Notes under the pieces: model-generated | Seen by the model: only the letters and a program-made list of their open reading frames with translations | The model's database searches: none | What the model was told of the DNA's origin: nothing | Position numbers and translations under genes: made by a program | DNA from: CAZFIM01 sp964519615 | Lineage (GTDB): Bacteria > Chloroflexota > Dehalococcoidia > GIF9 > UBA5629 | Direction of reading: 5' to 3' | NCBI GenBank assembly: GCA_964519615.1 | Contig: CAZFIM010000036.1 | Span: 1-25,311, forward strand | Length of the DNA stretch: 25,311 nt | Shown here: piece after piece, positions 1 through 7,048 of the stretch | Layout: each line of letters opens with the position of its first letter | How positions within the stretch are numbered: the stretch's first letter is position 1

Positions 1-389
1 CGGTCCACCAGCGTATTGAGTTCATGTTTTTTATAAGAGCGGTGTATGCGCGGTCCGTAGGCAACATTATCGTAAATGGACATGGGTAAAGGAAATGGTT
101 TTTGAGATAATAATCCTATCTGGCGGCGAATATCGGTCGGATCATCTATTTTGGTACTGTAAATGTCTTCATTATCCACCAATATGCGGCCTGATATCTT
201 TACTCCATCTGTTAGTTCCAGAAGTCTATTACAGCTTTTTAGCAGCGTTGTTTTACCGCATCCGGATGAACCTATGATGACTGTTATTTTATTTCTGGGA
301 ATTTGTACCGTAATATTCTTGAGAGCCTGATGAGTCCCATACATTACCGTAAGGTCTCTGATATCAATATGCGTCGATTGAATAATCAT
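1..389 (-). CDS. pstB: Phosphate ABC transporter ATP-binding protein PstB (partial, C-terminus outside window)
   Basis: This is the cytoplasmic ATPase that powers PstCA phosphate import. About 129 N-terminal residues are visible, read on the minus strand from an ATG at 387-389. They include a Walker A motif GSSGCGKTT at residues 40-48 and the PstB-typical Q-loop segment SQKPFPLPMSIYDNVAYGP at residues 95-113, with the Q-loop glutamine at 96. The wording of that segment separates PstB from general ABC ATPases. The Walker B, signature and H-loop motifs lie beyond the left edge. The start is 5 bases after the pstA stop, so the gene is almost certainly co-transcribed and translationally coupled with pstA. 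The ribosome site is weak (AGGT). Confidence 0.93.
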   Translation of the reverse strand, partial: MIIQSTHIDIRDLTVMYGTHQALKNITVQIPRNKITVIIGSSGCGKTTLLKSCNRLLELTDGVKISGRILVDNEDIYSTKIDDPTDIRRQIGLLSQKPFPLPMSIYDNVAYGPRIHRSYKKHELNTLVD

Positions 390-394
390 AATTT

Positions 395-1246
395 TTACCT
401 GATTAAGTATTTTGAATATTTTTTTCTTATCCCAAGGGAAATTATGCTTATGACCAGTAAAATAATCAGTAAAATAGCGGCAGCGGCGTAACCTCGCTCC
501 TGGACTTCCGGAAACGGAGTACCGATCTGAAAGAATACTGCCAATGGCAGTGAAGCAACGGGGTCAAGCAATGAGTGAGGAAGACGGTCTGTGTAACCTG
601 CGGTAAAGAGAATTGAAGCAGCATCACCGATACCGCGTCCAAAACCAAGAAGTAATGCAGTTAATATTCCCGGTAGTACTTGTTTTAATATTACCTTTGT
701 CGTGGTTTCGAATCTTGTCGCTCCCAGAGTATACGAGGCCTCTTTAAGTTCACGAGGAATCATTACCATTACTTCATCGATAGCTCTGATCATAATAGGA
801 AGCTCAAGAAGTGTCAACGCAATGATTCCACCAAGTAAACATGCCTTTATTCCAAGATACAGCATAATGATAAAACCAAATGCACCGTACACGATTGAGG
901 GTACACCCCAGAGGATATCGAGTGAGAGCCTTACCAGTGAGCCCAATCTCGATTTGCCTATATATTCCTTTTGCAAAAAAAGAGCAACGGGTATGGCAAT
1001 GGCAAGTGAAAGTATTGTCGCGCCTACGGCAAGGTAAAGCGACCCTATTATCGCATTTAAAATGCCTCCTTCTCCGCCAATATAATAGCCGCCCTGTGGA
1101 AGCATGGTGAGCATTGAAATATTTAAGGCAGGTGCGCCTTTGACAAGAACAACCAGAAGCACGGTTAACACGCTCCCGGTTACAATAGCTACAGAGATAA
1201 TCATGAGCCCTTTAAAGATATTTTCTTCCAGATGCCTCTTATTCAT
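395..1246 (-). CDS. pstA: Phosphate ABC transporter permease PstA
   Basis: A 283-residue inner-membrane permease that forms the phosphate channel together with PstC. About six hydrophobic segments are visible, including an N-terminal helix near residues 12-35 and a C-terminal one near 250-272. The cytoplasmic EAA loop that docks the ATPase reads EASYTLGATRFETTTKVILK and is followed by LPGILTALLLGFGRGIGDA, typical of PstA. The ATG at 1246 has a good upstream ribosome site (GGAGAAGAGGT). It lies 4 bases after the pstC stop and 5 bases before pstB, in a tight operon. Length is normal for the family. Confidence 0.95.
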   Translation of the reverse strand: MNKRHLEENIFKGLMIISVAIVTGSVLTVLLVVLVKGAPALNISMLTMLPQGGYYIGGEGGILNAIIGSLYLAVGATILSLAIAIPVALFLQKEYIGKSRLGSLVRLSLDILWGVPSIVYGAFGFIIMLYLGIKACLLGGIIALTLLELPIMIRAIDEVMVMIPRELKEASYTLGATRFETTTKVILKQVLPGILTALLLGFGRGIGDAASILFTAGYTDRLPHSLLDPVASLPLAVFFQIGTPFPEVQERGYAAAAILLIILLVISIISLGIRKKYSKYLIR

Positions 1247-1250
1247 ATTC

Positions 1251-2132
1251 TTACCTCTTCTCCAATCGGATAAGAACTATCCGGGCGCCAATGTTAAAAA
1301 TAATCACTATTACCAGCAATATGAATGCTGCCAGCATTAGTGCGGAATCATAAAGGGGGATCGACATCATTTCGCCATAGTTATTGGCGATCAATGCCGT
1401 TAAGGGATAGGCAGCATCGAAAAGTGAAGAAGGAACTCTGGGTGTATTGCCTACAACCATCAGGACAGCCATTGTTTCACCAAATGCGCGGCTGAAACCG
1501 AGAATGACGGCAGCGATAACGCCCGGCAGCGCACCACGAAGTACGACCATTTTTGTCGCTTGCCATTTGGTGGCGCCGAGGGCCAGAGTTGCCTCCCTCA
1601 TTTCATACGGTACATTCCTGATTACTTCTTCAGAGATAGCGATAATTACGGGGAATACCATTATGGCCAGTACAATGCCGCCTGACAATACACAATAGCC
1701 GTTGCTGGTAGTACCGAAAAAAGGCGCTATCATTTTAACCACAGGAACTATAACCAGCATGCCCCATAGACCATATACTACTGAAGGAATGCCTGCAAGT
1801 AAATCTATTAAAGGTTTAATAGCCGTACGAATTCTTACATGCATATATTCAGCAAGGTATATGGATGAGAGGAGACAGAGCGGTATTGCCAGAATCATTG
1901 CCGCACCTGTTACCCATATGGTACCCATGATAAAGGGAAGAAATCCAAATTCCTTTTTTAAAGGATGCCATGATGAAGAAAAGAGTAGATCCCCGAGCGA
2001 TTTTTGTTCAAGTATTGGCAAAGATCTTTGAAGCAGGCCGATAATAATTAAAACGATAAGGAAGGCTGCAAACACTGTTGCAGCCAGCATCAGTCGGCTT
2101 GAAAGTATCTCTTTAAAATATCTATAACGCAT
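1251..2132 (-). CDS. pstC: Phosphate ABC transporter permease PstC
   Basis: Inner-membrane permease partner of PstA, with about six membrane helices. The EAA loop reads REATLALGATKWQATKMVVL and is followed by LPGVIAAVILGFSRAFGET, a PstC hallmark. The ATG at 2132 (MRYRYFKEIL) is preferred and gives 293 residues starting 14 bases after the pstS stop. A longer reading from a TTG at 2168 would overlap the end of pstS and adds only a polar 12-residue extension. Neither start has a convincing ribosome site, so coupling to pstS translation is likely. The gene lies between pstS and pstA in the standard pstSCA order. Confidence 0.94.
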   Translation of the reverse strand: MRYRYFKEILSSRLMLAATVFAAFLIVLIIIGLLQRSLPILEQKSLGDLLFSSSWHPLKKEFGFLPFIMGTIWVTGAAMILAIPLCLLSSIYLAEYMHVRIRTAIKPLIDLLAGIPSVVYGLWGMLVIVPVVKMIAPFFGTTSNGYCVLSGGIVLAIMVFPVIIAISEEVIRNVPYEMREATLALGATKWQATKMVVLRGALPGVIAAVILGFSRAFGETMAVLMVVGNTPRVPSSLFDAAYPLTALIANNYGEMMSIPLYDSALMLAAFILLVIVIIFNIGARIVLIRLEKR

Positions 2133-2146
2133 CGGTTGCCGAGATG

Positions 2147-3103
2147 TTATTTGACTATATCTGCCCAATCAGTTATTTTGCCGCTTATCCATATATCCTG
2201 GAATTCTTGTTTTCCTATGCCTTGCGCCAGTAATTTGTCCAGATAAGGATTCTCACTATTGGCTGTTGGCACAACGGCATCTTTAGTAACCGGAATCCAG
2301 ACCGCACCCTTCTCCACTTCCTGAGGATATATTTCTCTGGAAACCATACCAAGGTCTACAAGAGACCCCAGAGCATCAGCCATGCCTTTGCCCGCCCCTC
2401 CTGCGGAAATGTCGAAATTAACATCAGGATGCAGCCTTTGAAATTCCTCTGCCCATTTTACTACCATGGGATAAAGAGCCCAAGCCCCGGAAATAGTAAT
2501 CGTCCCATCATAGGCAACCGTGCCCTTGTCATTACCCAGAAAGTTAAGGCTTTCATTGATAAGTTTGTCGTTCAGGTTGATGTAGCCGGCTTCAGGTACA
2601 TACTGCTGACCATCCGTAAGTATCCAGCGTATGAACTCGCGAGTTAATCCTTTGAAACTATCATGGGTCACCAGATTGAGTTCTCTGGCTGGTGGAGAAG
2701 GGAAATGCCCCTCTGCAATTGCTTTTGTGAGATTATTTTTATTCGCATAGAAATATTCAGTACTGTCTATTTCTCCATTTTCGTCTAAGTCCAGGGGGAT
2801 AATTGCCAATCCCATCACGGGTTTTCCCGTGGTCATATCATAAGCATAGTTCAGATTATTGTATCCGATTCCCAGCGAATCTTTAATTACCGCTTCGGCA
2901 AGACCAGGGTCACCGTATACGGCTGTGCCTGTGAGATCTTCCTGAAAGTAATCTCCCATGTATGCCGCCCATGTCTGAGCTGCACCGCACGCATCTGAAC
3001 GTGTGTACACATTAATAGGAGTTCCTGTGGGCTGCTGCTGTGCACAGGCAGGAAAGCAAACAAGAAATAAACCTATAGAAATAATAGCAGCAATTGTTTT
3101 CAT
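2147..3103 (-). CDS. pstS: Phosphate-binding lipoprotein PstS with swapped halves (apparent circular permutation)
   Basis: Extracytoplasmic phosphate receptor of the Pst transporter. It has 318 residues, an ATG at 3103 and a strong ribosome site (TTAGGAGAATTC). Residues 1-20 form a signal peptide with a weak lipobox ending at Cys20. The body is unusual. Residues 30 to about 190 (VYTRSDACGAAQTW, then YGDPGLAEAV, GIGYNN and WILTDGQQYVPEAGY) match what is normally the C-terminal part of this PstS type. Residues 200-318 (GTITISGAWALYPM, SAGGAGKGMADAL, MVSREIY, TKDAVVP and WADIV) match what is normally the N-terminal part. The phosphate-contacting segments of both lobes are present, so a functional permuted protein is plausible. 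It is the first gene of the operon. Confidence 0.9.
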   Translation of the reverse strand: MKTIAAIISIGLFLVCFPACAQQQPTGTPINVYTRSDACGAAQTWAAYMGDYFQEDLTGTAVYGDPGLAEAVIKDSLGIGYNNLNYAYDMTTGKPVMGLAIIPLDLDENGEIDSTEYFYANKNNLTKAIAEGHFPSPPARELNLVTHDSFKGLTREFIRWILTDGQQYVPEAGYINLNDKLINESLNFLGNDKGTVAYDGTITISGAWALYPMVVKWAEEFQRLHPDVNFDISAGGAGKGMADALGSLVDLGMVSREIYPQEVEKGAVWIPVTKDAVVPTANSENPYLDKLLAQGIGKQEFQDIWISGKITDWADIVK

Positions 3104-3112
3104 TGAATTCTC

Positions 3113-3130
3113 CTAATTAAATGTAATTAG
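3113..3130. repeat. Perfect inverted repeat in the pstS leader
   Basis: CTAATTA and TAATTAG form 7-base arms around a 4-base loop, between the predicted transcription start and the pstS ribosome site, touching its first bases. It could be an operator or an mRNA hairpin that affects translation. It is A/T-rich, so chance is possible. Confidence 0.45.
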
Positions 3131-3143
3131 TATCACGCTGAAA

Positions 3144-3173
3144 ATTATATATAGTTATTTAAATATTTGTCAA
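3144..3173 (-). promoter_or_regulatory. Sigma70 promoter of the pst operon
   Basis: On the minus strand a perfect -35 TTGACA (3168-3173) and a perfect -10 TATAAT (3144-3149) are separated by 18 bases. Transcription would start near 3137, giving a leader of about 34 bases before pstS. No clear pho-box repeat could be defined upstream by eye. Confidence 0.75.
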
Positions 3174-3414
3174 GGAATTGTAATACGAACCGAGATAAAA
3201 ACTATCGGGTTTCTATTGATTACGCTCGGGATGATCATAGCAAATACTAAATACAGGGTAATTGAATATCATGAAATATGAAGATGTCGAATTGTTCGAG
3301 AGCTGTATCGGATTGAAAATGGTTTGCGTAAACTGGCTCAGCTTGAGTAAAACGATGTGGTCAATAGGGGAACTTTTGTTGCTTTATATTAATTATACAG
3401 ATACAATGATAGCC

Positions 3415-3723
3415 ATGAGATGTCCTTTTTGTAATAAAGAATATTCCTCTCAAGAAGAAGTTATGGAGTGTATAACTGCTCATGTACGGGCGCAACAGGA
3501 GGAAACAACAAGACAAATGCAGAGGCAGAGCCTGATGCTAATGGCCAGTCAGCTTACTATGGCCGCTCTTGCTACACATTCATCTGCACGCGATGTTGTT
3601 GAACGTTTTGGCGAAATTTATGAACTGCTGGATAGCTTAATTCAGAAACCGAATGTGGTTACTGAGATAGAGCATTGGCTTCAACAAAGAGATAACGGCC
3701 CGCAGGAACAAGATAAATCGTAA
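3415..3723 (+). CDS. Small hypothetical protein with N-terminal zinc-finger-like motif
   Basis: About 102 residues from the ATG at 3415. It starts MRCPFCNKEYSSQEEV and continues to ECITAH, giving a CxxC pair followed by Cys and His spaced like a C2H2-type zinc site. The rest is Gln/Met-rich and probably helical, ending in an acidic tail. The reading frame is open further upstream (ATG at 3406, ATG at 3271, TTG at 3262). That extra sequence does not look like a natural protein start, and no start has a good ribosome site, so the N-terminus is uncertain. The gene is divergent from pst and convergent with the next gene. No function can be assigned; nucleic-acid or protein binding is only a guess from the zinc motif. 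Confidence 0.6.
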   Translation: MRCPFCNKEYSSQEEVMECITAHVRAQQEETTRQMQRQSLMLMASQLTMAALATHSSARDVVERFGEIYELLDSLIQKPNVVTEIEHWLQQRDNGPQEQDKS

Positions 3724-3793
3724 GCTTATTCTCTTAAGATGAAAACGGATAAAAAATAAGCGGCAAGAATATAGTAATTACAGCTCTGTAAAG

Positions 3794-4273
3794 CTATTTA
3801 AGCAGTTGATTTTTTAGACCGTTATACAGATTCGCTGCCAGTACTAAGGGAAATATTAGCCCGTCTCCCATCTTATCCAGGCTGACTTCGATGCCATCGG
3901 CTACTTTATCTATTACGAGCTGAACCCCTGTTGAAGGTGGATAGTGGTGGGAGATGAGGGTTTCTTTTTGAGTGAGGTAGGTTTCTTGCGTGATGAGCCC
4001 CAGCCTGAAGCGAGCTTCCAGGTTTTGTATCCGCTTCTTAAGATCGTCATGGTCTTTTTTCCCAGTATCATGTGAATTATCGAGCTGGTCTTTAATGGAA
4101 TTCAGGCGCGAGATAGCGTCTTCACAGATGGCCGTGTAATCAATGGAGAGGACGCCAAAGCGGTTTTCTATATTGGATATATCGGATTTCAGTTTTTCGA
4201 GATCAATTAAAAGACGTTCGGCTCGCGTTCTGGTCATTTGTGATTCTTGTTGATTACGGATCTTCACACTCAT
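3794..4273 (-). CDS. Coiled-coil protein with SHOCT-like motif
   Basis: 159 residues from the ATG at 4273, although an ATG at 4237 is also possible. Residues 15-95 are charged and heptad-like (RAERLLIDLEKLKSDISNIE, then LKKRIQNLEARF), which suggests a coiled coil. The stretch LEARFRLGLITQETYLTQKE resembles the short SHOCT motif (a helix, then a G-I-I-T-x-E-E-F-like turn, then a helix), a small module often at the ends of oligomeric proteins. The C-terminus is mildly hydrophobic (DGLIFPLVLAANLYNGL) and could touch the membrane. A separate promoter lies upstream at 4389-4418. Function unknown. Confidence 0.72.
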   Translation of the reverse strand: MSVKIRNQQESQMTRTRAERLLIDLEKLKSDISNIENRFGVLSIDYTAICEDAISRLNSIKDQLDNSHDTGKKDHDDLKKRIQNLEARFRLGLITQETYLTQKETLISHHYPPSTGVQLVIDKVADGIEVSLDKMGDGLIFPLVLAANLYNGLKNQLLK

Positions 4274-4388
4274 GATGTTAGTATAAATGCTCCCGCTAAG
4301 CCCAATTTTCCGGCTACTAATGCATGCTATTGATCTTTAGCTGAACCATCGAATATATACTATCGGAAACGTTTATAAACCCGGCTAT

Positions 4389-4418
4389 AAGATAGCGCAA
4401 GTATATTCTGGTTGTCAA
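4389..4418 (-). promoter_or_regulatory. Candidate sigma70 promoter for the coiled-coil gene
   Basis: On the minus strand a perfect TTGACA (4413-4418) is followed after 18 bases by TATCTT (4389-4394). It begins immediately after the terminator of the upstream gene, as expected for a new transcription unit. The resulting leader would be about 110 bases. Confidence 0.45.
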
Positions 4419-4425
4419 ATAAAAA

Positions 4426-4466
4426 ATGCCCGAAACGAATAATATAGAATATTCCGTTTCGGGCAT
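4426..4466 (-). terminator. Rho-independent terminator after the zinc-ribbon membrane protein gene
   Basis: Twelve-base perfect arms ATGCCCGAAACG (4426-4437) and CGTTTCGGGCAT (4455-4466) enclose a 17-base A/T-rich loop. On the minus strand the hairpin is followed by a T tract (the run of A at 4421-4426 on the plus strand). It lies about 20 bases beyond the stop of the gene at 4487-5350. Confidence 0.88.
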
Positions 4467-4486
4467 TTCATGCCTTCTATCTCATA

Positions 4487-5350
4487 TTATTGGGGTGTCT
4501 TAAATGATTTATCTCCGGAAGTAACTTCCGCGCCCTTCTGACCTTTCATTATAATACGATAATGATAGCTACTGTTACGAGGTAAGTCGGCAAGCGTCAC
4601 TTCGTGAGATTTTTTATAGTCCGTTTCCCATTCCGTGATTTCTCCATAACTATCATCTGTACCATATTCAATTCGGCCGACGGCTAATTTATTAGATTCC
4701 CACGTTACCTTCATGGTCACGTCAGTTGTCGTATTATCCGAAACAACAGTAATAAACGGCCCGGAATTGATGGATATTGTTGATGAGCTGGAAGAGAGCC
4801 CTGCCCACGGTGGCGAATCGCTGAAAAAAGCGAAATAACCAAAAGTACCCAGACCAGCCAGTAATAAAATTAATACCACTATTAAAATAGTACCCATATT
4901 ACCGCGAGGTTCAGATTGTCTCCATGGACCGCTTTGCTGTTCCCATCTCGGAGGCTGCTGCCCCCACCCCTGCTGTTGAGTGCCCGCCGGCGGTTGATTC
5001 CAGACCGGTGGTTGCTGAGGTGGCGGTGCAGGTTGCTGACCCCACCCTTGCTGTGGGGGAGGTGGTGGCTGCTGTGTCCAGCCTTGCTGCTGTAATCCTC
5101 CCTGCGGCTGTCCCCATCCTGCCGGTTGAGGTGGCGGTGGGCCCCAGCCGGGCTGCTGCATATCGCTTGCTGCCGGCTGTATGTCAGCCGGTAATTGCGC
5201 ACCGCAATTACCGCAAAAACGTGAACCGGCATCAATCTCCGCACCACAATTAGGACAACCGGATGCCAGAGGTGTACCGCACGTGCCGCAAAACTTCTGT
5301 CCATAGGCATTATCACTGCCGCAATTCGGACATCTGCTAATTTGCTGCAT
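4487..5350 (-). CDS. Double zinc-ribbon, Pro/Gln-rich, single-pass membrane protein with Fn3-like ectodomain
   Basis: 287 residues with a good ribosome site (GGAGAGG) before the ATG at 5350. Two zinc ribbons come first (Cys7, 10, 21, 24 and Cys32, 35, 46, 49). Residues 60-148 are a low-complexity linker made of Pro, Gln, Gly and Trp, with recurring QQGWGQQP-like units. One membrane helix spans about residues 153-175. The C-terminal part, about 198-287, is a beta-sandwich of fibronectin III or phosphatase-N-domain type (WESNKLAVGRIEYGTDDSYG, then HEVTLADLPRNSSYHYRI). Cytosolic zinc ribbons with an outside Fn3 domain are the likely topology. The N-terminal zinc-ribbon design is shared with the kinases and FHA protein further along. 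Role unknown, perhaps a surface or assembly scaffold. Confidence 0.85.
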   Translation of the reverse strand: MQQISRCPNCGSDNAYGQKFCGTCGTPLASGCPNCGAEIDAGSRFCGNCGAQLPADIQPAASDMQQPGWGPPPPQPAGWGQPQGGLQQQGWTQQPPPPPQQGWGQQPAPPPQQPPVWNQPPAGTQQQGWGQQPPRWEQQSGPWRQSEPRGNMGTILIVVLILLLAGLGTFGYFAFFSDSPPWAGLSSSSSTISINSGPFITVVSDNTTTDVTMKVTWESNKLAVGRIEYGTDDSYGEITEWETDYKKSHEVTLADLPRNSSYHYRIIMKGQKGAEVTSGDKSFKTPQ

Positions 5351-5422
5351 AATCTAGCCTCTCCAGTTTAATTACCCGACGATTCTCTATCATGGCCAAG
5401 TATAAAAGTTTATATTTAAACG

Positions 5423-5452
5423 ATTATACAACTTGAGCTTTATATAACGCAA
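5423..5452 (-). promoter_or_regulatory. Candidate promoter for the zinc-ribbon membrane protein gene
   Basis: On the minus strand TTGCGT (5447-5452) is followed after 18 bases by a perfect TATAAT (5423-5428), about 75 bases upstream of the start codon at 5350. The rest of 5351-5525 shows no gene. Confidence 0.42.
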
Positions 5453-5525
5453 TTGTGAAGTAAACTTGTATGTTTTCCGTAATTATAAGAACGATAAACA
5501 ACACTATGGGTTTATTAAATGGCTG

Positions 5526-7034
5526 TTACCGGGTATTTCGTATCAGTATTTTCCCGCGTTTAACCAGTATAACAAATACGGAACATATAATTACCAAGAA
5601 ACCTGCAGCTATATATACCGCAGTGAAATTTGTTTCCCATTCGGCGTTTACTGATTTGGGTGTGTCAATGATTAATGAGTTGCCTGCTGATCTGCCGGAA
5701 TAATCACCACTCCAACCTGTGAAATGCCTGCGGATAAATATTCCATCGGCCGTTTTCACAGAGAAAGAAGCTTGTGAGCCGCTGTCATACCATCCTTCTC
5801 CAAAGGGTTGATTGAATCGAGATGACAGGCTTAAATAGTATTGTGTCTTAAAGAGAGGCTTATATGCTCCTCCACTGGATATAGACCTGACAGGGCTATC
5901 ATATCCGTCATCCCATGTTGTAAATACTACCCTGGTGCCGTGTCCTGAATCTATCTGCTCCGCTACAGCAACATCATGCGAGGAACCTGCTGCCCAGGTT
6001 AACGTAAGGGGTAAATCCTCAAAGCAATATTCCTGTCCATCGATTGTCATAAAAACATTTTTCGCAGGAAGACCGGTATCGGTCGAGAATGTACAATGAT
6101 ATAGCAGTGGAAAGTTGCCGGGAAATAAGTCTGCGATAACAGGGTGCTGTCTTAGATATTCTGAAGGTTTTGCTCCGTTGCAAAAAATAGTCTCTTGCGC
6201 GGTCATAGTCTGCGCATAGAAAAATAGTTCCTCAGCTGATAACTCATGATCGTTATGTAATTCGGCTACCGCCGGATTCTGCAGTGCTTCCAAAATATAC
6301 GTGGTAAAAACCCCATATTCCATTTCTGTGCAGTTAAGAGAGCGCTCATGGGCATCACTGGACATCATGACCACTCTATTGAAGTCGCTTAATTCACTGC
6401 CTAACGATCCTGCATAATTCATATCAAGTATTATCAGAACTTTAGGTGAGCTCAGCATGTCCAACCATTGAGAGAGTTCAGAAGCTGCAATATCATAATT
6501 GCGTTCGCGGTACCATGTGCGATAAAGGTAGGGTATCTCATTATCAAGCTGAGACGAAAGCGAGCCTCCACTCTCATAAGGCGCGATATATCCAGCTTTG
6601 GAGTTGAGTGTATAGTAAGGTATATTCATTTCAGACAGCGCAGCCGGTGCCAGACCGAGCCCGGAAAAATAAAGAATAACGGTATCATCTACGCCGGCAT
6701 GGTCAGCAAGCCATTTAACCCCATAGTAAATATCGTATTTTGTTGCGTTTTCATTGAGGAGCAGTTTACTCTGTTCTTCCAGACCGTAGCTGCAGAGAAG
6801 TTCATAGAGTGCGCAGGCATTATTGGCAGCAGGTGAAGCATCCTCAGGCTTTGTGAGAGCACAACCGCCGTTGCATTCTTCGTTGAGAAAGGGGTACTGT
6901 GAAATGCCCATTATAAGTGTCCATATGTGCTGCTTGCCTGCATTTGCCAAAACAGGAGTGGCTGCCAGCGGGCTGATAAAAATCACCAGCGCAATAAAAG
7001 AAAAGATAAATAAAAACAAATATCTTTTATACAT
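5526..7034 (-). CDS. Caspase-fold (C14/C11-like) protein lacking catalytic His and Cys, membrane-anchored
   Basis: 502 residues with an N-terminal signal segment (residues 5-31) and a C-terminal membrane helix near 474-492 followed by basic residues, so the body is outside the cell. Residues 36-290 follow the caspase/metacaspase pattern: a helix before VKWLADHAGVDDTVILYFSG, then VLIILDMNYAGSL, then MEYGVFTTYILEAL. The His that normally follows YFSG is Leu126, and the Cys normally in LDxCxSG is Asn206, so peptidase activity is very unlikely. A later region (YYLSLSSRF, GWYDSGSQASFSV, FTGWSGDYSG) is an InlB-like beta repeat. The start is 14 bases after the lamin-tail gene, so the two probably form an operon. 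Probably a binding or structural pseudo-protease. Confidence 0.85.
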   Translation of the reverse strand: MYKRYLFLFIFSFIALVIFISPLAATPVLANAGKQHIWTLIMGISQYPFLNEECNGGCALTKPEDASPAANNACALYELLCSYGLEEQSKLLLNENATKYDIYYGVKWLADHAGVDDTVILYFSGLGLAPAALSEMNIPYYTLNSKAGYIAPYESGGSLSSQLDNEIPYLYRTWYRERNYDIAASELSQWLDMLSSPKVLIILDMNYAGSLGSELSDFNRVVMMSSDAHERSLNCTEMEYGVFTTYILEALQNPAVAELHNDHELSAEELFFYAQTMTAQETIFCNGAKPSEYLRQHPVIADLFPGNFPLLYHCTFSTDTGLPAKNVFMTIDGQEYCFEDLPLTLTWAAGSSHDVAVAEQIDSGHGTRVVFTTWDDGYDSPVRSISSGGAYKPLFKTQYYLSLSSRFNQPFGEGWYDSGSQASFSVKTADGIFIRRHFTGWSGDYSGRSAGNSLIIDTPKSVNAEWETNFTAVYIAAGFLVIICSVFVILVKRGKILIRNTR

Positions 7035-7048
7035 ATTTCGCTTGACCG

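Noticed and set aside
4924..5253. Long open frame on the plus strand opposite the Pro/Gln-rich linker
   Set aside because: It arises from the low-complexity composition of the opposite gene, which has zinc ribbons, a membrane helix and a good ribosome site.
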